NCBI GenBank assembly: GCA_015075555.1 | Contig: JABTUD010000002.1 | Location: 124,001-188,000, forward strand | Direction of reading: 5' to 3' | DNA from: Thermoflexaceae bacterium | Lineage (GTDB): Bacteria > Chloroflexota > Dehalococcoidia > Tepidiformales > Tepidiformaceae | DNA: 64,000 bases | In this document: positions 54,821 through 63,761 of the stretch, piece after piece | Numbering within the stretch: the stretch's first letter is position 1 | Layout: each line of letters begins with the position of its first letter | Notes under the pieces: model-generated | Databases searched by the model: none | What the model saw: only the letters and a program-made list of their open reading frames with translations | What the model was told of the DNA's origin: nothing | Translations under genes and position numbers: made by a program

Positions 54821-55777
54821 ATGAGTAACGAAACGATGCCCGGGGCGCCGGGCGCCGCCGGGAGCGAGCCCAGGCGTTCGCCAATGAACCGCCGCACCTT
54901 CACCGAGGCGGCCATCGGGGTCGCCGCCGTGGGCATCGCGGCCAGCCTGACCGGGTGGTCCGCGGCCAGGCACGCCGATGAGGGCGAGCGCGAAGAGAGC
55001 CACTTCAGCCGCCGCATCGTCGCACCGCGAATCAGCGGCGCCGTGCCGAGAGACCCCGGGGACCCGGCCTGGGCAAAGGCCACACCCATACGGGTCACGC
55101 TCCTCCAACAGACCATGGTTGAGCCGAATCTCAAGCTCGAAGGGATGATCCCGGCCATCGAACTGAAGGCGCTCCACAACGGCAGCGAGCTCGGGTTCCT
55201 CGTGAGCTGGGAAGACCCCAATAGCAGCGATGTCGAGGCCGCAAGCCGGTTCCGCGACTCGGTAGCCGTCCAGCTTCCAGTCAACAAGGAAGGGCCTGTC
55301 GGCGTCGTCATGGGCCAGCCCGGCCGCCCCGTGCACCTGCTCCACTGGCGCGCCAGCTGGCAGCGGGCCATCGCCAGCGGCACAGGCACCGTGCGGGACG
55401 CGTTCCCGAATGCGGTCAGCGACGTTAGCCCCGAGGACGTCATGAACCAAGACCAGGCGCGGACCTTCTACCCCGCGCAGGTTGCCGGAAACGCCATGGC
55501 GCTTCGCAAGCGAACATCGCCTGTCGAAGAGCTGGTCGCCGAAGGCCTCGGCTCCATCACCAGCCAGGGCGAACAGCGCGCCGAAGGCATGGGCGCCTTC
55601 TCCGGGGCGAGGTGGGATGTCGCAATCGTGGTCCCCATGCAGGGCCGCGAAAACCAGGCTTCGCTCAGGCCGGGCGACCGGACCGCCGTGGCGGCCGCAG
55701 TCTGGAACGGCGGCAAGGGCGACCGTGGCGCGCGAAAGCAGTTCGCCGACTGGTCCGGACTGGAGCTTGAAGCATGA
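54821..55777 (+). CDS. heme b gamma subunit (ethylbenzene/DMS dehydrogenase gamma type), Tat-exported
   Basis: 318 residues; Tat signal MNRRTFTEAAIGVAAVG begins at residue 22. The mature part has the beta-sandwich layout of the EbdC/DdhC/SerC family: VTLLQQTMVEPNLKLEGMIPAIELKALHNGSELGFLVSWEDPN. These subunits hold one heme b outside the membrane. Finding it with alpha and beta completes a standard type II trimer. The following TorD-like gene overlaps it by 4 bases. Confidence 0.85.
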   Translation: MSNETMPGAPGAAGSEPRRSPMNRRTFTEAAIGVAAVGIAASLTGWSAARHADEGEREESHFSRRIVAPRISGAVPRDPGDPAWAKATPIRVTLLQQTMVEPNLKLEGMIPAIELKALHNGSELGFLVSWEDPNSSDVEAASRFRDSVAVQLPVNKEGPVGVVMGQPGRPVHLLHWRASWQRAIASGTGTVRDAFPNAVSDVSPEDVMNQDQARTFYPAQVAGNAMALRKRTSPVEELVAEGLGSITSQGEQRAEGMGAFSGARWDVAIVVPMQGRENQASLRPGDRTAVAAAVWNGGKGDRGARKQFADWSGLELEA

Positions 55778-56532
55778 GCGCCAGCAAGACGTCCGCCCCG
55801 CAACGGGACCTCGACCAGGCAGCCGTGTGGCGCAGCGCCATGTTCCGGGCGCTCGCGCTTAGCTTCAGCTATCCCGAACCCGAAGTGGCAGAGCAACTCG
55901 CTGTCGACCTCGGGGCGCTCGCCAGCCACGAACTCACCCTCGGCGGCGCCTTCCAGCCCGCGGTCGATGCGCTTCGAGAGGCACTCACCCTCACCCCGCG
56001 CGAAGAGCTCGCGGCCACGCACAACGCTCTGTTCGCCGGGGAAGTGCCGTGTTCGCCATACGAGACCGAATACGAGTTCGACGCCTTCGCGAAGGCGCGC
56101 CAGCTCGCCGATATCGCCGGCTTCTACCGGGCCTTCGGCCTGAAGGTGGCAACGGGCGACGCCGCCCCCGCCGACTTCATCGCTACCGAGCTCGACTTCC
56201 TCTCCCATCTCGCCCTCAAAGAGGTGTACGCCGGGTTGCATGGCTGGGACGACCGCCTCGCCGTCACCAGGGAGGCGCAGCGCTCCTTCCTCCAGGACCA
56301 CATCGGCAACTGGGCGCCCCTGTTCTGCCGAACGCTCGTCTCGCTCGACGACGTCGACTCCTTCTACGGCGCCGCCGCCTGCCTGGCCGACGCCATGGTC
56401 AATGCAGAGATAGAGCGTCATGGCATTAGCCCGCGGCCCGCTCTCACACGCCGCCTCGCGGCAGGCCAGGATGACACGCTGACCTGCCCGATGGCGGCCC
56501 CCGCACACGACGAAGAGGAGGTCCCGGGATGA
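55774..56532 (+). CDS. TorD/NarJ-family molybdoenzyme chaperone
   Basis: 252 residues, all helical: FRALALSFSYPEPEVAEQL, AATHNALFAGEVPCSPYETEYE, then FIATELDFLSHLALKEV, the conserved E-x-D-F-x-x-H-L patch of the family. It holds the alpha subunit until cofactor insertion and Tat export; it is cytoplasmic and not part of the final enzyme. Overlaps both neighbours by 4 bases. Confidence 0.88.
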   Translation: MSASKTSAPQRDLDQAAVWRSAMFRALALSFSYPEPEVAEQLAVDLGALASHELTLGGAFQPAVDALREALTLTPREELAATHNALFAGEVPCSPYETEYEFDAFAKARQLADIAGFYRAFGLKVATGDAAPADFIATELDFLSHLALKEVYAGLHGWDDRLAVTREAQRSFLQDHIGNWAPLFCRTLVSLDDVDSFYGAAACLADAMVNAEIERHGISPRPALTRRLAAGQDDTLTCPMAAPAHDEEEVPG

Positions 56533-57845
56533 ACAGCTCCATCGGCGACGAAGGTCCTGAGTACCAGCCACTTTCCGCTGACAACGTCTTCGATGCCGCC
56601 TGGGAGGCGCGCGCGCGCAAGGCGCTCGACGTTTCGGGCTGGGATTCCGGGCTGGCCATTGCCGCCGCCCGCGATGCCCTTGCTGTCGTCGCCGGCGACC
56701 TGAGCGAGGACGAATTCCAGGCCCGGCACCACGGCGCCTATCTGCGCGAGTTTGGCGTGGACCTGCGCCCCGGGGGCGAAGGCCTCTCCACACCGGCCGC
56801 CGATGCGCCAGCGGGACCGGCGCCGCTTGACCCCCCGGCTGCTGCCATCACAGGCGAAGACGCCGCCGCCGGGTCCACCGCGCCCGGACGAAGGGACCAC
56901 GCGGCAGTTTCACGCCGTACCGCCCTGGGGCTGGCCGGGGGCGGCATCGCCACCGTCCTGGTCGGGGACCTCATCGGCTTTGGCGCCCCCGGGCAGGCAA
57001 TCAGCGTGGACGATCCCACACCCGCGCAGGACCAGGGCCATGCCCCGGCCGGCGAGCACACCAGCAGCCACCGGAAGGTCCGCATGGGCATGGTCATGGA
57101 CCTCGAGAAGTGCGACGGCTGCCTGATGTGCGTCGGCGCCTGCAAGCAGGCCTACTCGCTCCCCGATGGCGTCTTCTGGATCTACGTCCTTTCCTTCAAG
57201 GAGCCCGACCGGCCAGACGACGTGAACCTGCTCGTTCGCACCTGTCAGCACTGCGTCAACGCTCCCTGCGTGAAGGTCTGCCCGACCGGCGCACGCCACC
57301 GGCGCGATGACGGCCTCGTCCTTACCGATTACGACGTGTGCTTTGGCTGCCGCTACTGCCAGGTCGCCTGCCCGTACGGGGTGAACTACTTCGGCTGGGA
57401 TGCGCCGAAGAAGGGCGCCGGGTTCATCGGCGAGCGGAAGGACGAGCGTGGCAAGAGCGTCATTGGTGCGCCACCGCGCGGCGTGATGGGCAAGTGCATC
57501 TTCGACCCCCAGCGCCAGGATTCGCCCAAGCACCACGGCTCCACGCACTGCCAGATGGCCTGCCCCATGGGAGTCATCCATTTCGGCGACCTGAACGACC
57601 CGGAAAGCGAACCGAACCGGTACCTCCGCCAGCGAATCGCCGATAGCGGCGGGAAGCTCTCAACCTTCCACCTGCTCGACGACCTCGGCACGAAGCCGAA
57701 CGTCATCTACATAGGTCACCAGCCCTCCCGGCACGCCAGGCCCACCGACCCGCCCACCCGCTACGAGGACTGGGGCATGGTCGATGAGCGGCGGACCGTC
57801 CTGGAAGGGCCCGAGCCCTGGTTCAAGCGGGTCTTCTCGAGGTGA
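56529..57845 (+). CDS. four-cluster ferredoxin-like subunit with internal Tat motif
   Basis: 438 residues. Residues 187-330 carry four [4Fe-4S] motifs (CDGCLMCVGAC, CQHCVNAPCVKVC, CFGCRYCQVAC, then C...CQMAC) of the HybA/PsrB/NrfC type. Unusually, the Tat-like motif SRRTALGLAGGGIATVLVG lies at 128-146, after a 125-residue N-terminal region containing LSEDEFQARHHGAYLREFG. Such a protein normally docks on an NrfD membrane subunit, encoded next. It would wire that subunit to the heme gamma or beta subunit. Confidence 0.85.
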   Translation: MNSSIGDEGPEYQPLSADNVFDAAWEARARKALDVSGWDSGLAIAAARDALAVVAGDLSEDEFQARHHGAYLREFGVDLRPGGEGLSTPAADAPAGPAPLDPPAAAITGEDAAAGSTAPGRRDHAAVSRRTALGLAGGGIATVLVGDLIGFGAPGQAISVDDPTPAQDQGHAPAGEHTSSHRKVRMGMVMDLEKCDGCLMCVGACKQAYSLPDGVFWIYVLSFKEPDRPDDVNLLVRTCQHCVNAPCVKVCPTGARHRRDDGLVLTDYDVCFGCRYCQVACPYGVNYFGWDAPKKGAGFIGERKDERGKSVIGAPPRGVMGKCIFDPQRQDSPKHHGSTHCQMACPMGVIHFGDLNDPESEPNRYLRQRIADSGGKLSTFHLLDDLGTKPNVIYIGHQPSRHARPTDPPTRYEDWGMVDERRTVLEGPEPWFKRVFSR

Positions 57846-59155
57846 AAGCCATGACATCCGAACAGCGAACCGAAGCCATCCTCAGGCCACTGGCGCATCG
57901 GCCCTCGCGCCGCTACTACATCGTGCTGGCGCTCGCCCTTCTCGGGCTCCTCTGGTACGCCCAGGCCTGGGCCTTCCAGCTCGAGCACGGCATGGTTGTC
58001 CTCGGCATCGGCGACTGGGGCAGCGGCGGCGGCATTCCCTGGGGCCTCTACGTCGGATCGTTCATCTGGTGGGTGGGCATAGCCCACGGCGGCATCATCG
58101 TTTCGGCGGCCGTACGGCTCTTCAACCTCTCCACCTACAAGCCCGTGGCCCGCATCGCCGAGCTGCTCACCCTGATCGCCCTTTCAGTGGCCGCCCTCTA
58201 CATCGTCATCCACCTTGGCCGCCCGGACCGCGTGGTAACGAGCATGCTGCCCGCGTGGCCGACGACCATCCGGACTTCGCCCCTCGCCTGGGACGTGACC
58301 GTCATCACCCTCTACTTCGTGCTCACGGCCACTTACCTTGCCCTCACCATCCGCGCCGATATCAGTGCGGTCCGCAGCCGGTTGCCCAGGCAGCTCGGCC
58401 CGCTCTATAGCCTCCTGCTCATCGGATACACCCCGGAAGAGCACGAGAAGGTGGAGCGCATGGCCTGGTGGCTCGCCCTTGCCGTCATCATCCTTGCACC
58501 GCTGTTCCTGCATGGTGGCGTCATCCCCTGGCTGTTCGCCCTGCTCCCTGGACAGCCGGCGTGGTTCGGCGCCGCCCAGGGACCGCAGTTCCTGACCATC
58601 GCCCTCAGTTCGGCGCTCGGCTCGGTGATCATCGTTGCCTACATCTTCCGGCGCGTGTACGGCTGGGAGGATCTGCTGCCCGATAACGTCTTCTCGGGGC
58701 TCTCGCGCTGGCTCGCCCTGTTCGCGCTCCTCTTCCTCTGGCTCCAGCTCCAGAAGATCATCACCGGCATCAGCATCGCGCCCGAATCCATCTACGGCGC
58801 CACCAAGTCCACCATCGAGGAGCCGCTCTACTGGCTTGCCGTCGGCATGGTTGCCGCTGCCCTCGCCTGGTTCGGATTGCAGATGCTGAACCCGTCACTC
58901 TTCACCGTTGAGCGCACCGTAGCCGCGGCCACATTGCCCGTCATCGCCACCCTGATCGAGAAGTTCCTGTTCGTCATCGAAGGTCTCATGCACCCGGTCT
59001 TCTCGCTCTACCGTGGAGTGCCGGGGTACTACACCCCATCGTGGATAGAGCTTTCGTCGGTCATCGGCGCCTTCTCGCTCGTCACCCTGTTCTTCCTCGT
59101 GGTGAGCAGGGTGATCCCCCTCATCGAAGTCGAGGTGTCCCATCATGAGCCCTGA
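57842..59155 (+). CDS. NrfD/PsrC-family quinone-interacting membrane subunit
   Basis: 437 residues (GTG 57842 overlapping the previous stop; ATG 57851 is an alternative) with ten membrane helices. The first four form the NrfD bundle (FIWWVGIAHGGIIVSAAVRLF, TLIALSVAALYIVIHLGRPD), with conserved WxGxAHGG and HLGRP. It exchanges electrons with menaquinone or ubiquinone. It has no heme motif. Together with the ferredoxin-like subunit it gives the otherwise soluble type II enzyme a direct quinone link. Confidence 0.92.
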   Translation: MKAMTSEQRTEAILRPLAHRPSRRYYIVLALALLGLLWYAQAWAFQLEHGMVVLGIGDWGSGGGIPWGLYVGSFIWWVGIAHGGIIVSAAVRLFNLSTYKPVARIAELLTLIALSVAALYIVIHLGRPDRVVTSMLPAWPTTIRTSPLAWDVTVITLYFVLTATYLALTIRADISAVRSRLPRQLGPLYSLLLIGYTPEEHEKVERMAWWLALAVIILAPLFLHGGVIPWLFALLPGQPAWFGAAQGPQFLTIALSSALGSVIIVAYIFRRVYGWEDLLPDNVFSGLSRWLALFALLFLWLQLQKIITGISIAPESIYGATKSTIEEPLYWLAVGMVAAALAWFGLQMLNPSLFTVERTVAAATLPVIATLIEKFLFVIEGLMHPVFSLYRGVPGYYTPSWIELSSVIGAFSLVTLFFLVVSRVIPLIEVEVSHHEP

Positions 59156-59345
59156 ACCCGGTTACTTCCTCATCTTTGGCGTGGTGCTCGTCCCGGTTTA
59201 CCTCATGCTCTTCGGGTGGTTCGCGGGTGAGCCACGGCAGCTGAAGATGCCACTCCTGGGCGTTGGCATCCTCGCCTCCGTGACGGTCGGCCTCTGGGGA
59301 GGGCTGGCCGCCTTCGCCGCCGTCCTCGGGCTCCTCTTCTTCTGA
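59145..59345 (+). CDS. small two-helix membrane protein at end of the operon
   Basis: 66 residues with two membrane helices (YFLIFGVVLVPVYLMLFGWF and a second Gly/Ala/Leu-rich one ending LLFF). Overlaps the NrfD gene by 11 bases, so it belongs to the operon. Possibly an accessory subunit of the membrane part; no family recognised. Confidence 0.6.
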   Translation: MSPEPGYFLIFGVVLVPVYLMLFGWFAGEPRQLKMPLLGVGILASVTVGLWGGLAAFAAVLGLLFF

Positions 59346-59368
59346 CGCCCGGCCGCGGGCCCAATCCC

Positions 59369-59452
59369 TGGTACCGGGGGAGGGATTCGAACCCTCATGC
59401 CTTGCGGCCGCGGAGTTTAAGTCCGCTGCGTCTGCCGTTCCGCCACCCCGGC
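59369..59452 (-). tRNA. tRNA-Leu (UAA)
   Basis: On the minus strand: acceptor GCCGGGG/CCCCGGT, GAACGGCAGACGC D-arm of Leu tRNAs, stem GCGGA/TCCGC around loop CTTAAAC (anticodon TAA), long variable arm, T-loop TTCGAAT. Discriminator A and encoded CCA. Confidence 0.95.
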
Positions 59453-59622
59453 CCGAACCTGAAGTTAGCGCACGCTGTCGCCGGTGGCCATCCCTCTGGC
59501 GCGGAAGCAGCGGCCCGGGGAGCGCGCGCCTCGCTGTGCCAGGCGGGCAGGGGCGCGAGGCGCCGCTGCTCTCTCCTGCTATCGTAGGCTCTCAAACAGC
59601 CATTCCCGGAGCTGCCCGCCCA

Positions 59623-61152
59623 ATGACCTCGAACCAGGACCCCAGCAACGTGCCGGTTCTCCCGGCGAATGCCGTCGTCATCATGCTCGACAGCCTGAAC
59701 AGGCATATGCTGGGCGCCTTTGGGGGCCGGGATTTCGCAACCCCCAACCTCGACCGCTTTGCCGCGCGCGCGCTCCGCTTCAACAGCCACTATACGGGCT
59801 CCCTTCCCTGCATCCCCGCACGCCACGACATCCTCTGCGGGGCGCTCGACTTCCTCTGGAAGCCCTGGGGTTCGATCGAGCTGTGGGAAGATGCCATCAC
59901 GGTTCTCCTGCGCGAAGCGGGCATCACCTCCATGCTCATCTCGGACCATCCGCACCTCTTCGAAGTGGGCGGCGAGAACTACCACACCGATTTCACCGCC
60001 TGGGAATACGAACGCGGGCACGAAAGCGATCCCTGGAAGACGCGCCCCGACCCGAGCTGGGCGGGCGCGCCGCTCTTCGGCCGGGTGCACATGAACTACG
60101 ACAACTCCCGGGGGTATTTCCGCGACGAGGCCGACTTCCCCGGTCCCCGCACGATGTCGGCCTCGGCGCGCTGGCTCGATGAGCACGCGCCGCATCACGA
60201 CCGCTTCCTGCTGTTCGTCGATGAGTTCGACCCCCATGAGCCCTTCGATACGCCCGAGCAGTACGCGCGGCTGTACGACGACACCTGGGAAGGGCCGCAC
60301 CTCATCTGGCCCCCCTATCACACGGCCGCCATTCGCAAGGGGGTACTCACGGAACGCCAGGCCCACCAGGTGCGAGCCTGCTACGGCGGCAAGCTGACGA
60401 TGATCGACCACTGGTTCGGGAGGGTGCTCGATGCCCTCGACCGGAACAGCCTCTGGCAGAACACGGCCGTTTTCGTCTTCGCCGACCATGGCCACTACCT
60501 GGGCGAGAAGGACATCTGGGGCAAGCCCGGCGTGCCCGTGTACCAGCCGCTTGGTCACATCCCGCTCATGGTGGCATGGCCGGGCCAGGCGCCCCGCGAC
60601 GTCGATGCCCTCACGACCTCGGTCGATATCTTCGCCACGCTGGCCGCCATCTTTGGCGTGCGGGCGCGACAACGGACCCACGGCGTGTCGCTCGTGCCAC
60701 TCATCGAAGGTACGGCGGCTTCTGTGCGCGACACTGCGCTCACGGGGGTGTGGGGGCGCGAGGTCCACCTCATCGATGGCCGCCTCAAGTACGCCCGCGC
60801 GCCCGAGGGGCCGAACGCCCCCATCTCCCTCTGGTCGAACCGCTGGTCGACGATGCCCGCCGGGGTGCACCACCTGCGCCTTCCCCCGCCGGACGACCGG
60901 GCCTACCTTGACCGGATGCCCGGGAGCTCCATCCCGGTGATCCGCCAGCCGTTCCAGGAAGGTGACATGCTGCCGTACTGGGCCGCCGTGAAGTTCACCG
61001 GCAACCACGTCTTCGACCTGCGTGAGGACCCCGCCGAGGAGGAAAACCTGGCCGGGAGCAGGATTGAGAACGACCTGGCGGACCTCCTGCGGCAGGAGCT
61101 CCTGAAGGTCGAGGCGCCGGGCGACCAGCTCGAACGCCTGGGACTGGCCTGA
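59623..61152 (+). CDS. type I sulfatase (Cys-type)
   Basis: 509 residues from the ATG at 59623. VIMLDSLNRHML with a metal Asp at 23; CIPAR at 63-67 is the CxPxR signature whose Cys is oxidised to formylglycine; FVFADHGHYLGEKD carries the distal metal ligands. No signal peptide, so cytoplasmic. It hydrolyses an organic sulfate ester or a related phospho-/phosphonate; several such proteins are promiscuous. It starts a new unit after the tRNA. Confidence 0.92.
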   Translation: MTSNQDPSNVPVLPANAVVIMLDSLNRHMLGAFGGRDFATPNLDRFAARALRFNSHYTGSLPCIPARHDILCGALDFLWKPWGSIELWEDAITVLLREAGITSMLISDHPHLFEVGGENYHTDFTAWEYERGHESDPWKTRPDPSWAGAPLFGRVHMNYDNSRGYFRDEADFPGPRTMSASARWLDEHAPHHDRFLLFVDEFDPHEPFDTPEQYARLYDDTWEGPHLIWPPYHTAAIRKGVLTERQAHQVRACYGGKLTMIDHWFGRVLDALDRNSLWQNTAVFVFADHGHYLGEKDIWGKPGVPVYQPLGHIPLMVAWPGQAPRDVDALTTSVDIFATLAAIFGVRARQRTHGVSLVPLIEGTAASVRDTALTGVWGREVHLIDGRLKYARAPEGPNAPISLWSNRWSTMPAGVHHLRLPPPDDRAYLDRMPGSSIPVIRQPFQEGDMLPYWAAVKFTGNHVFDLREDPAEEENLAGSRIENDLADLLRQELLKVEAPGDQLERLGLA

Positions 61153-61195
61153 GATGCGGGCTCGCCGGGAAGGCGACGGCGTCGGGGTGACCGGG

Positions 61196-61648
61196 TCACG
61201 TGTGCTGCTCTTCCAGGTGGTCGACAAGGCGTTCGAGGACTTCGCGGAGCTTCGCCACCTCGCCGGCGCCAAGTGACTCGGCCCAGCGGCGCTCCGTTTC
61301 AGCGAACGATTCCATGGCGATGCGGTCCTGCTCCAGGCCACGTTCAGTCCAGCGCACGAGCTTGGCGCGGCGGTCGGTCGGGTCGGGTACGCGCTCGACG
61401 TAGCCCCGCGCCTCCAGGAGGTCAACGAGGTAGCCAACGGCCTGCTTGGTGAGGTCGGCCCTCTCTGCGATCTCGGTGAGGCGGGTGCCGCCCGGGCGCA
61501 GGTGAGGGAAGATGTGCCGGCTGGCGACGTCGAGGTCGCCCACGCCGCGCTCGGCCAGGCGGCGGAAGACCTCGCGGTTCATGGCCGTGTGCGCTGTGCG
61601 AAGCAGGAAGCTCAGGGTCGTCTCGTGGATGTCGCGGGGACGGTTCAT
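61196..61648 (-). CDS. MarR-family transcriptional regulator
   Basis: 150 residues from the ATG at 61648. The winged HTH is LTEIAERADLTKQAVGYLVDLLEARGYVERVPDPTDRRAKLVRW, with the wing PTDRRAK typical of MarR. It is divergent from the small ORF/DUF2269 genes, and a perfect palindrome lies between them, so it probably represses them in response to a small ligand. Confidence 0.92.
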   Translation of the reverse strand: MNRPRDIHETTLSFLLRTAHTAMNREVFRRLAERGVGDLDVASRHIFPHLRPGGTRLTEIAERADLTKQAVGYLVDLLEARGYVERVPDPTDRRAKLVRWTERGLEQDRIAMESFAETERRWAESLGAGEVAKLREVLERLVDHLEEQHT

Positions 61649-61678
61649 TTTCGTACCAGATTTTGATAGTCCAACGTC

Positions 61679-61708
61679 TTGACTAGATAGTACAACACCT
61701 GTACTATC
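61679..61708 (+). promoter_or_regulatory. MarR-type operator overlapping a promoter
   Basis: GATAGTAC-N7-GTACTATC (61686-61708) is a perfect inverted repeat. It covers the space between a TTGACT -35 (61679-61684) and a TACTAT -10 (61702-61707), 17 bases apart on the plus strand. A further GATAGTCC half-site lies just upstream. Occupancy by MarR would block this promoter. Confidence 0.8.
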
Positions 61709-61844
61709 CCGTCCAGGTTGAGCGCTCACCTGGATGGAGGATAGCCGATGGCAGCCTTTCGCGACCGTTGCCGGCCCTGAGACCCGGGTTGGCGCAGCGT
61801 TCCTGCGCTTCGCCGGGTCCGTGATTTCCTGGAAGGAGTTGAAC

Positions 61845-62087
61845 ATGCCGTTTCACACGCCAGATGCCGCATCGCACGAGCTCTTGCTTCGCCTGGAGGC
61901 GGAGCGGCGAGATCGCCGTTTGCAGATGCGTGTTCGTCTTGAGGGTGGCCTGGCGCCACGCTCGCAGACCCACCCGCTGCTGGCGGGGCTTGCCCGGCGC
62001 CTGCACAGGGCGCGCACCACACCGGTCATCCGGGGCGAACGCCCCCTGACGCCACCAGTAATTCACACAGGAGGAACACAACTTTGA
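61845..62087 (+). CDS. small Arg-rich hypothetical protein
   Basis: 80 codons with a strong GGAAGGAGTTG site before the ATG; product basic with His, Leu, Arg (LLLRLEAERRDRRLQMRVRL). Its stop overlaps the next start by 4 bases, so the two are coupled. Unrecognised. It lies first behind the MarR-type operator. Confidence 0.5.
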   Translation: MPFHTPDAASHELLLRLEAERRDRRLQMRVRLEGGLAPRSQTHPLLAGLARRLHRARTTPVIRGERPLTPPVIHTGGTQL

Positions 62088-62734
62088 CAGGCCACGTCCA
62101 GGCCCCAGCCCGCGCCGGCAGAGAACGAACACCGGCATCTGCCCACGAGGCGCCCCCCGGAGCCGCACGCGCGCTGCCCATGATCGCCGTGCTTGTCCTC
62201 TGCGCCGCAGCCATGGCCTTCGGCGAATGGGGCGCCGAGCTCGGGCTTTCCGAACTGAGTGTCTACAAGGTGCTACGCCTTGTGCACATCGTCGTCGCGG
62301 TCATCGCCTTTGGCTCAACGTTCGGCATTCCAGTGCTCATGCCGCTGGCGGGCAGGGGTGGGGTGGCCACCCTGCGGGTTGCCCTCCACTTCGCCGAACA
62401 GCTGGAAGAGAAGATCGTCGTGCCGGGCTCACTGCTGGTGGCGGCGACCGGGGGCGGGCTCATCCTGAGCGATCTCAGTGGCTACCAGGATGACCTGCCC
62501 GCGTGGATCATCGTCGCCATCGCCCTCTGGGTGATCGCGGCGGTGGTGGCATTCGCGGTGCAGAACCCGGCCGTGAAGCGGGCACTTGCGGTTCTTGAGG
62601 ACGCCGATGACACCGGCCCTGTTCCCCAGGCCCTGGGGCCGATCGCGGGCCAGCTCGACAGGGTGGGGAAGGTGCTCGCCCTGCTGGCGATTCTCAGCCT
62701 CTTCCTCATGACCTGGCGCCCCGGTCTCTGGTAG
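62084..62734 (+). CDS. DUF2269-like integral membrane protein
   Basis: 216 residues from a TTG start (CAGGAGGA before it). Four to five helices; VYKVLRLVHIVVAVIAFGSTFGI is the His-containing first helix of DUF2269-like proteins. Function unknown; likely under MarR control with the preceding small ORF. Confidence 0.7.
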   Translation: MTGHVQAPARAGRERTPASAHEAPPGAARALPMIAVLVLCAAAMAFGEWGAELGLSELSVYKVLRLVHIVVAVIAFGSTFGIPVLMPLAGRGGVATLRVALHFAEQLEEKIVVPGSLLVAATGGGLILSDLSGYQDDLPAWIIVAIALWVIAAVVAFAVQNPAVKRALAVLEDADDTGPVPQALGPIAGQLDRVGKVLALLAILSLFLMTWRPGLW

Positions 62735-62757
62735 GAAGCCGGCGAAAGCGAGTGACC

Positions 62758-62790
62758 GTGCCGGGGGAATTGCATGGATTTCCCCGGCAC
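62758..62790 (+). terminator. hairpin terminator
   Basis: GTGCCGGGGGAA / TTCCCCGGCAC, about 11 pairs with one bulged G, after the DUF2269-like gene. Confidence 0.65.
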
Positions 62791-62843
62791 GCTGCCCCCG
62801 GTCCCACCTTCCGGTTGAACTCCTGGCAGGCTATCGTGGCGGC

Positions 62844-63719
62844 GTGGAACAGGACCGGGGCAGCCAGCGATTCATCGCGTTCGGGCTCCTCATCCTGGCC
62901 GCCGGCCTGGCGGCGAATTCGCTGCTCGGGCCGCTGGCATTCGAAGTCATCGACTACCACTTCTCCGATTCGCTGAAGAACCAGGGCATCGGCCTCGATG
63001 CCGTCTCGCTGCTGCTGATTGCGCCGGTCAGCGCCGCCGCCGCGGTGCTGGCGCTGCGGGGGCACCCGGCCGCACCGGCGCTCGCGCTGGGGCCATCCTT
63101 CTTTGTGACCTACATGCTGGTGCAGTACGTAGTCGGCCCGGAGTACCTCACTTACCCGGGCAACAACCAGCGCTTCTTCGCGCTCCACGCGGGTCTGTTC
63201 GTGCTGGGCGCGGCGCTGGGGCTCGTCTGCTGGGGGGCGCTGGATGGCGATCGCCTGCCCATGCCCGGGCGGCGAACGGCCCATGGCATCGCCTGGCTCC
63301 TGTTCTGTTCCGCAGCGTTCCTCGTCTTCGGCCTGCACCTGCGGGGGCTTGCCGACGCAATGCGGGACGTGCCCCGCGAGTCCGCCTACCTGGAGGCCCC
63401 CACGGCCTTCTGGGTGGTGAAGTTCATGGACCTGGCCATTGTGGCGCCAGTCGCCGTGGCAACGGGGGTGGGGATGCTCTCGGGCGCGCGCTGGGCGCAG
63501 AAGGCCCGGTATGCCGTCACCGGCTGGCTAACGCTGATGGCGGCCGCGGTGACGGCGATGTCGATCACCATGCAGGCCCGGGGCGACCCCGACGCTTCGT
63601 CCATCCTGACAGTGGCGTTTGGGCTGATCACGGCCGGGCTGGGGTGGGCAACCGCGCGGGTGTACTGGCCGCTGTTCGCCGCACGCCCCGGCGGGGGAAC
63701 GGCAGTCGAAGGGGCCTGA
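62844..63719 (+). CDS. polytopic membrane protein of unknown function
   Basis: 291 residues (GTG start) with about eight membrane helices. No characteristic motif of a transporter family. It is followed 42 bases later by an ABC ATPase gene, so the two may be co-transcribed, but it does not look like a typical ABC permease. Confidence 0.65.
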   Translation: MEQDRGSQRFIAFGLLILAAGLAANSLLGPLAFEVIDYHFSDSLKNQGIGLDAVSLLLIAPVSAAAAVLALRGHPAAPALALGPSFFVTYMLVQYVVGPEYLTYPGNNQRFFALHAGLFVLGAALGLVCWGALDGDRLPMPGRRTAHGIAWLLFCSAAFLVFGLHLRGLADAMRDVPRESAYLEAPTAFWVVKFMDLAIVAPVAVATGVGMLSGARWAQKARYAVTGWLTLMAAAVTAMSITMQARGDPDASSILTVAFGLITAGLGWATARVYWPLFAARPGGGTAVEGA

Positions 63720-63761
63720 GCGGGGCCTTCCCCGAACAGCAGCATGGCTTAGCATGGCGGC

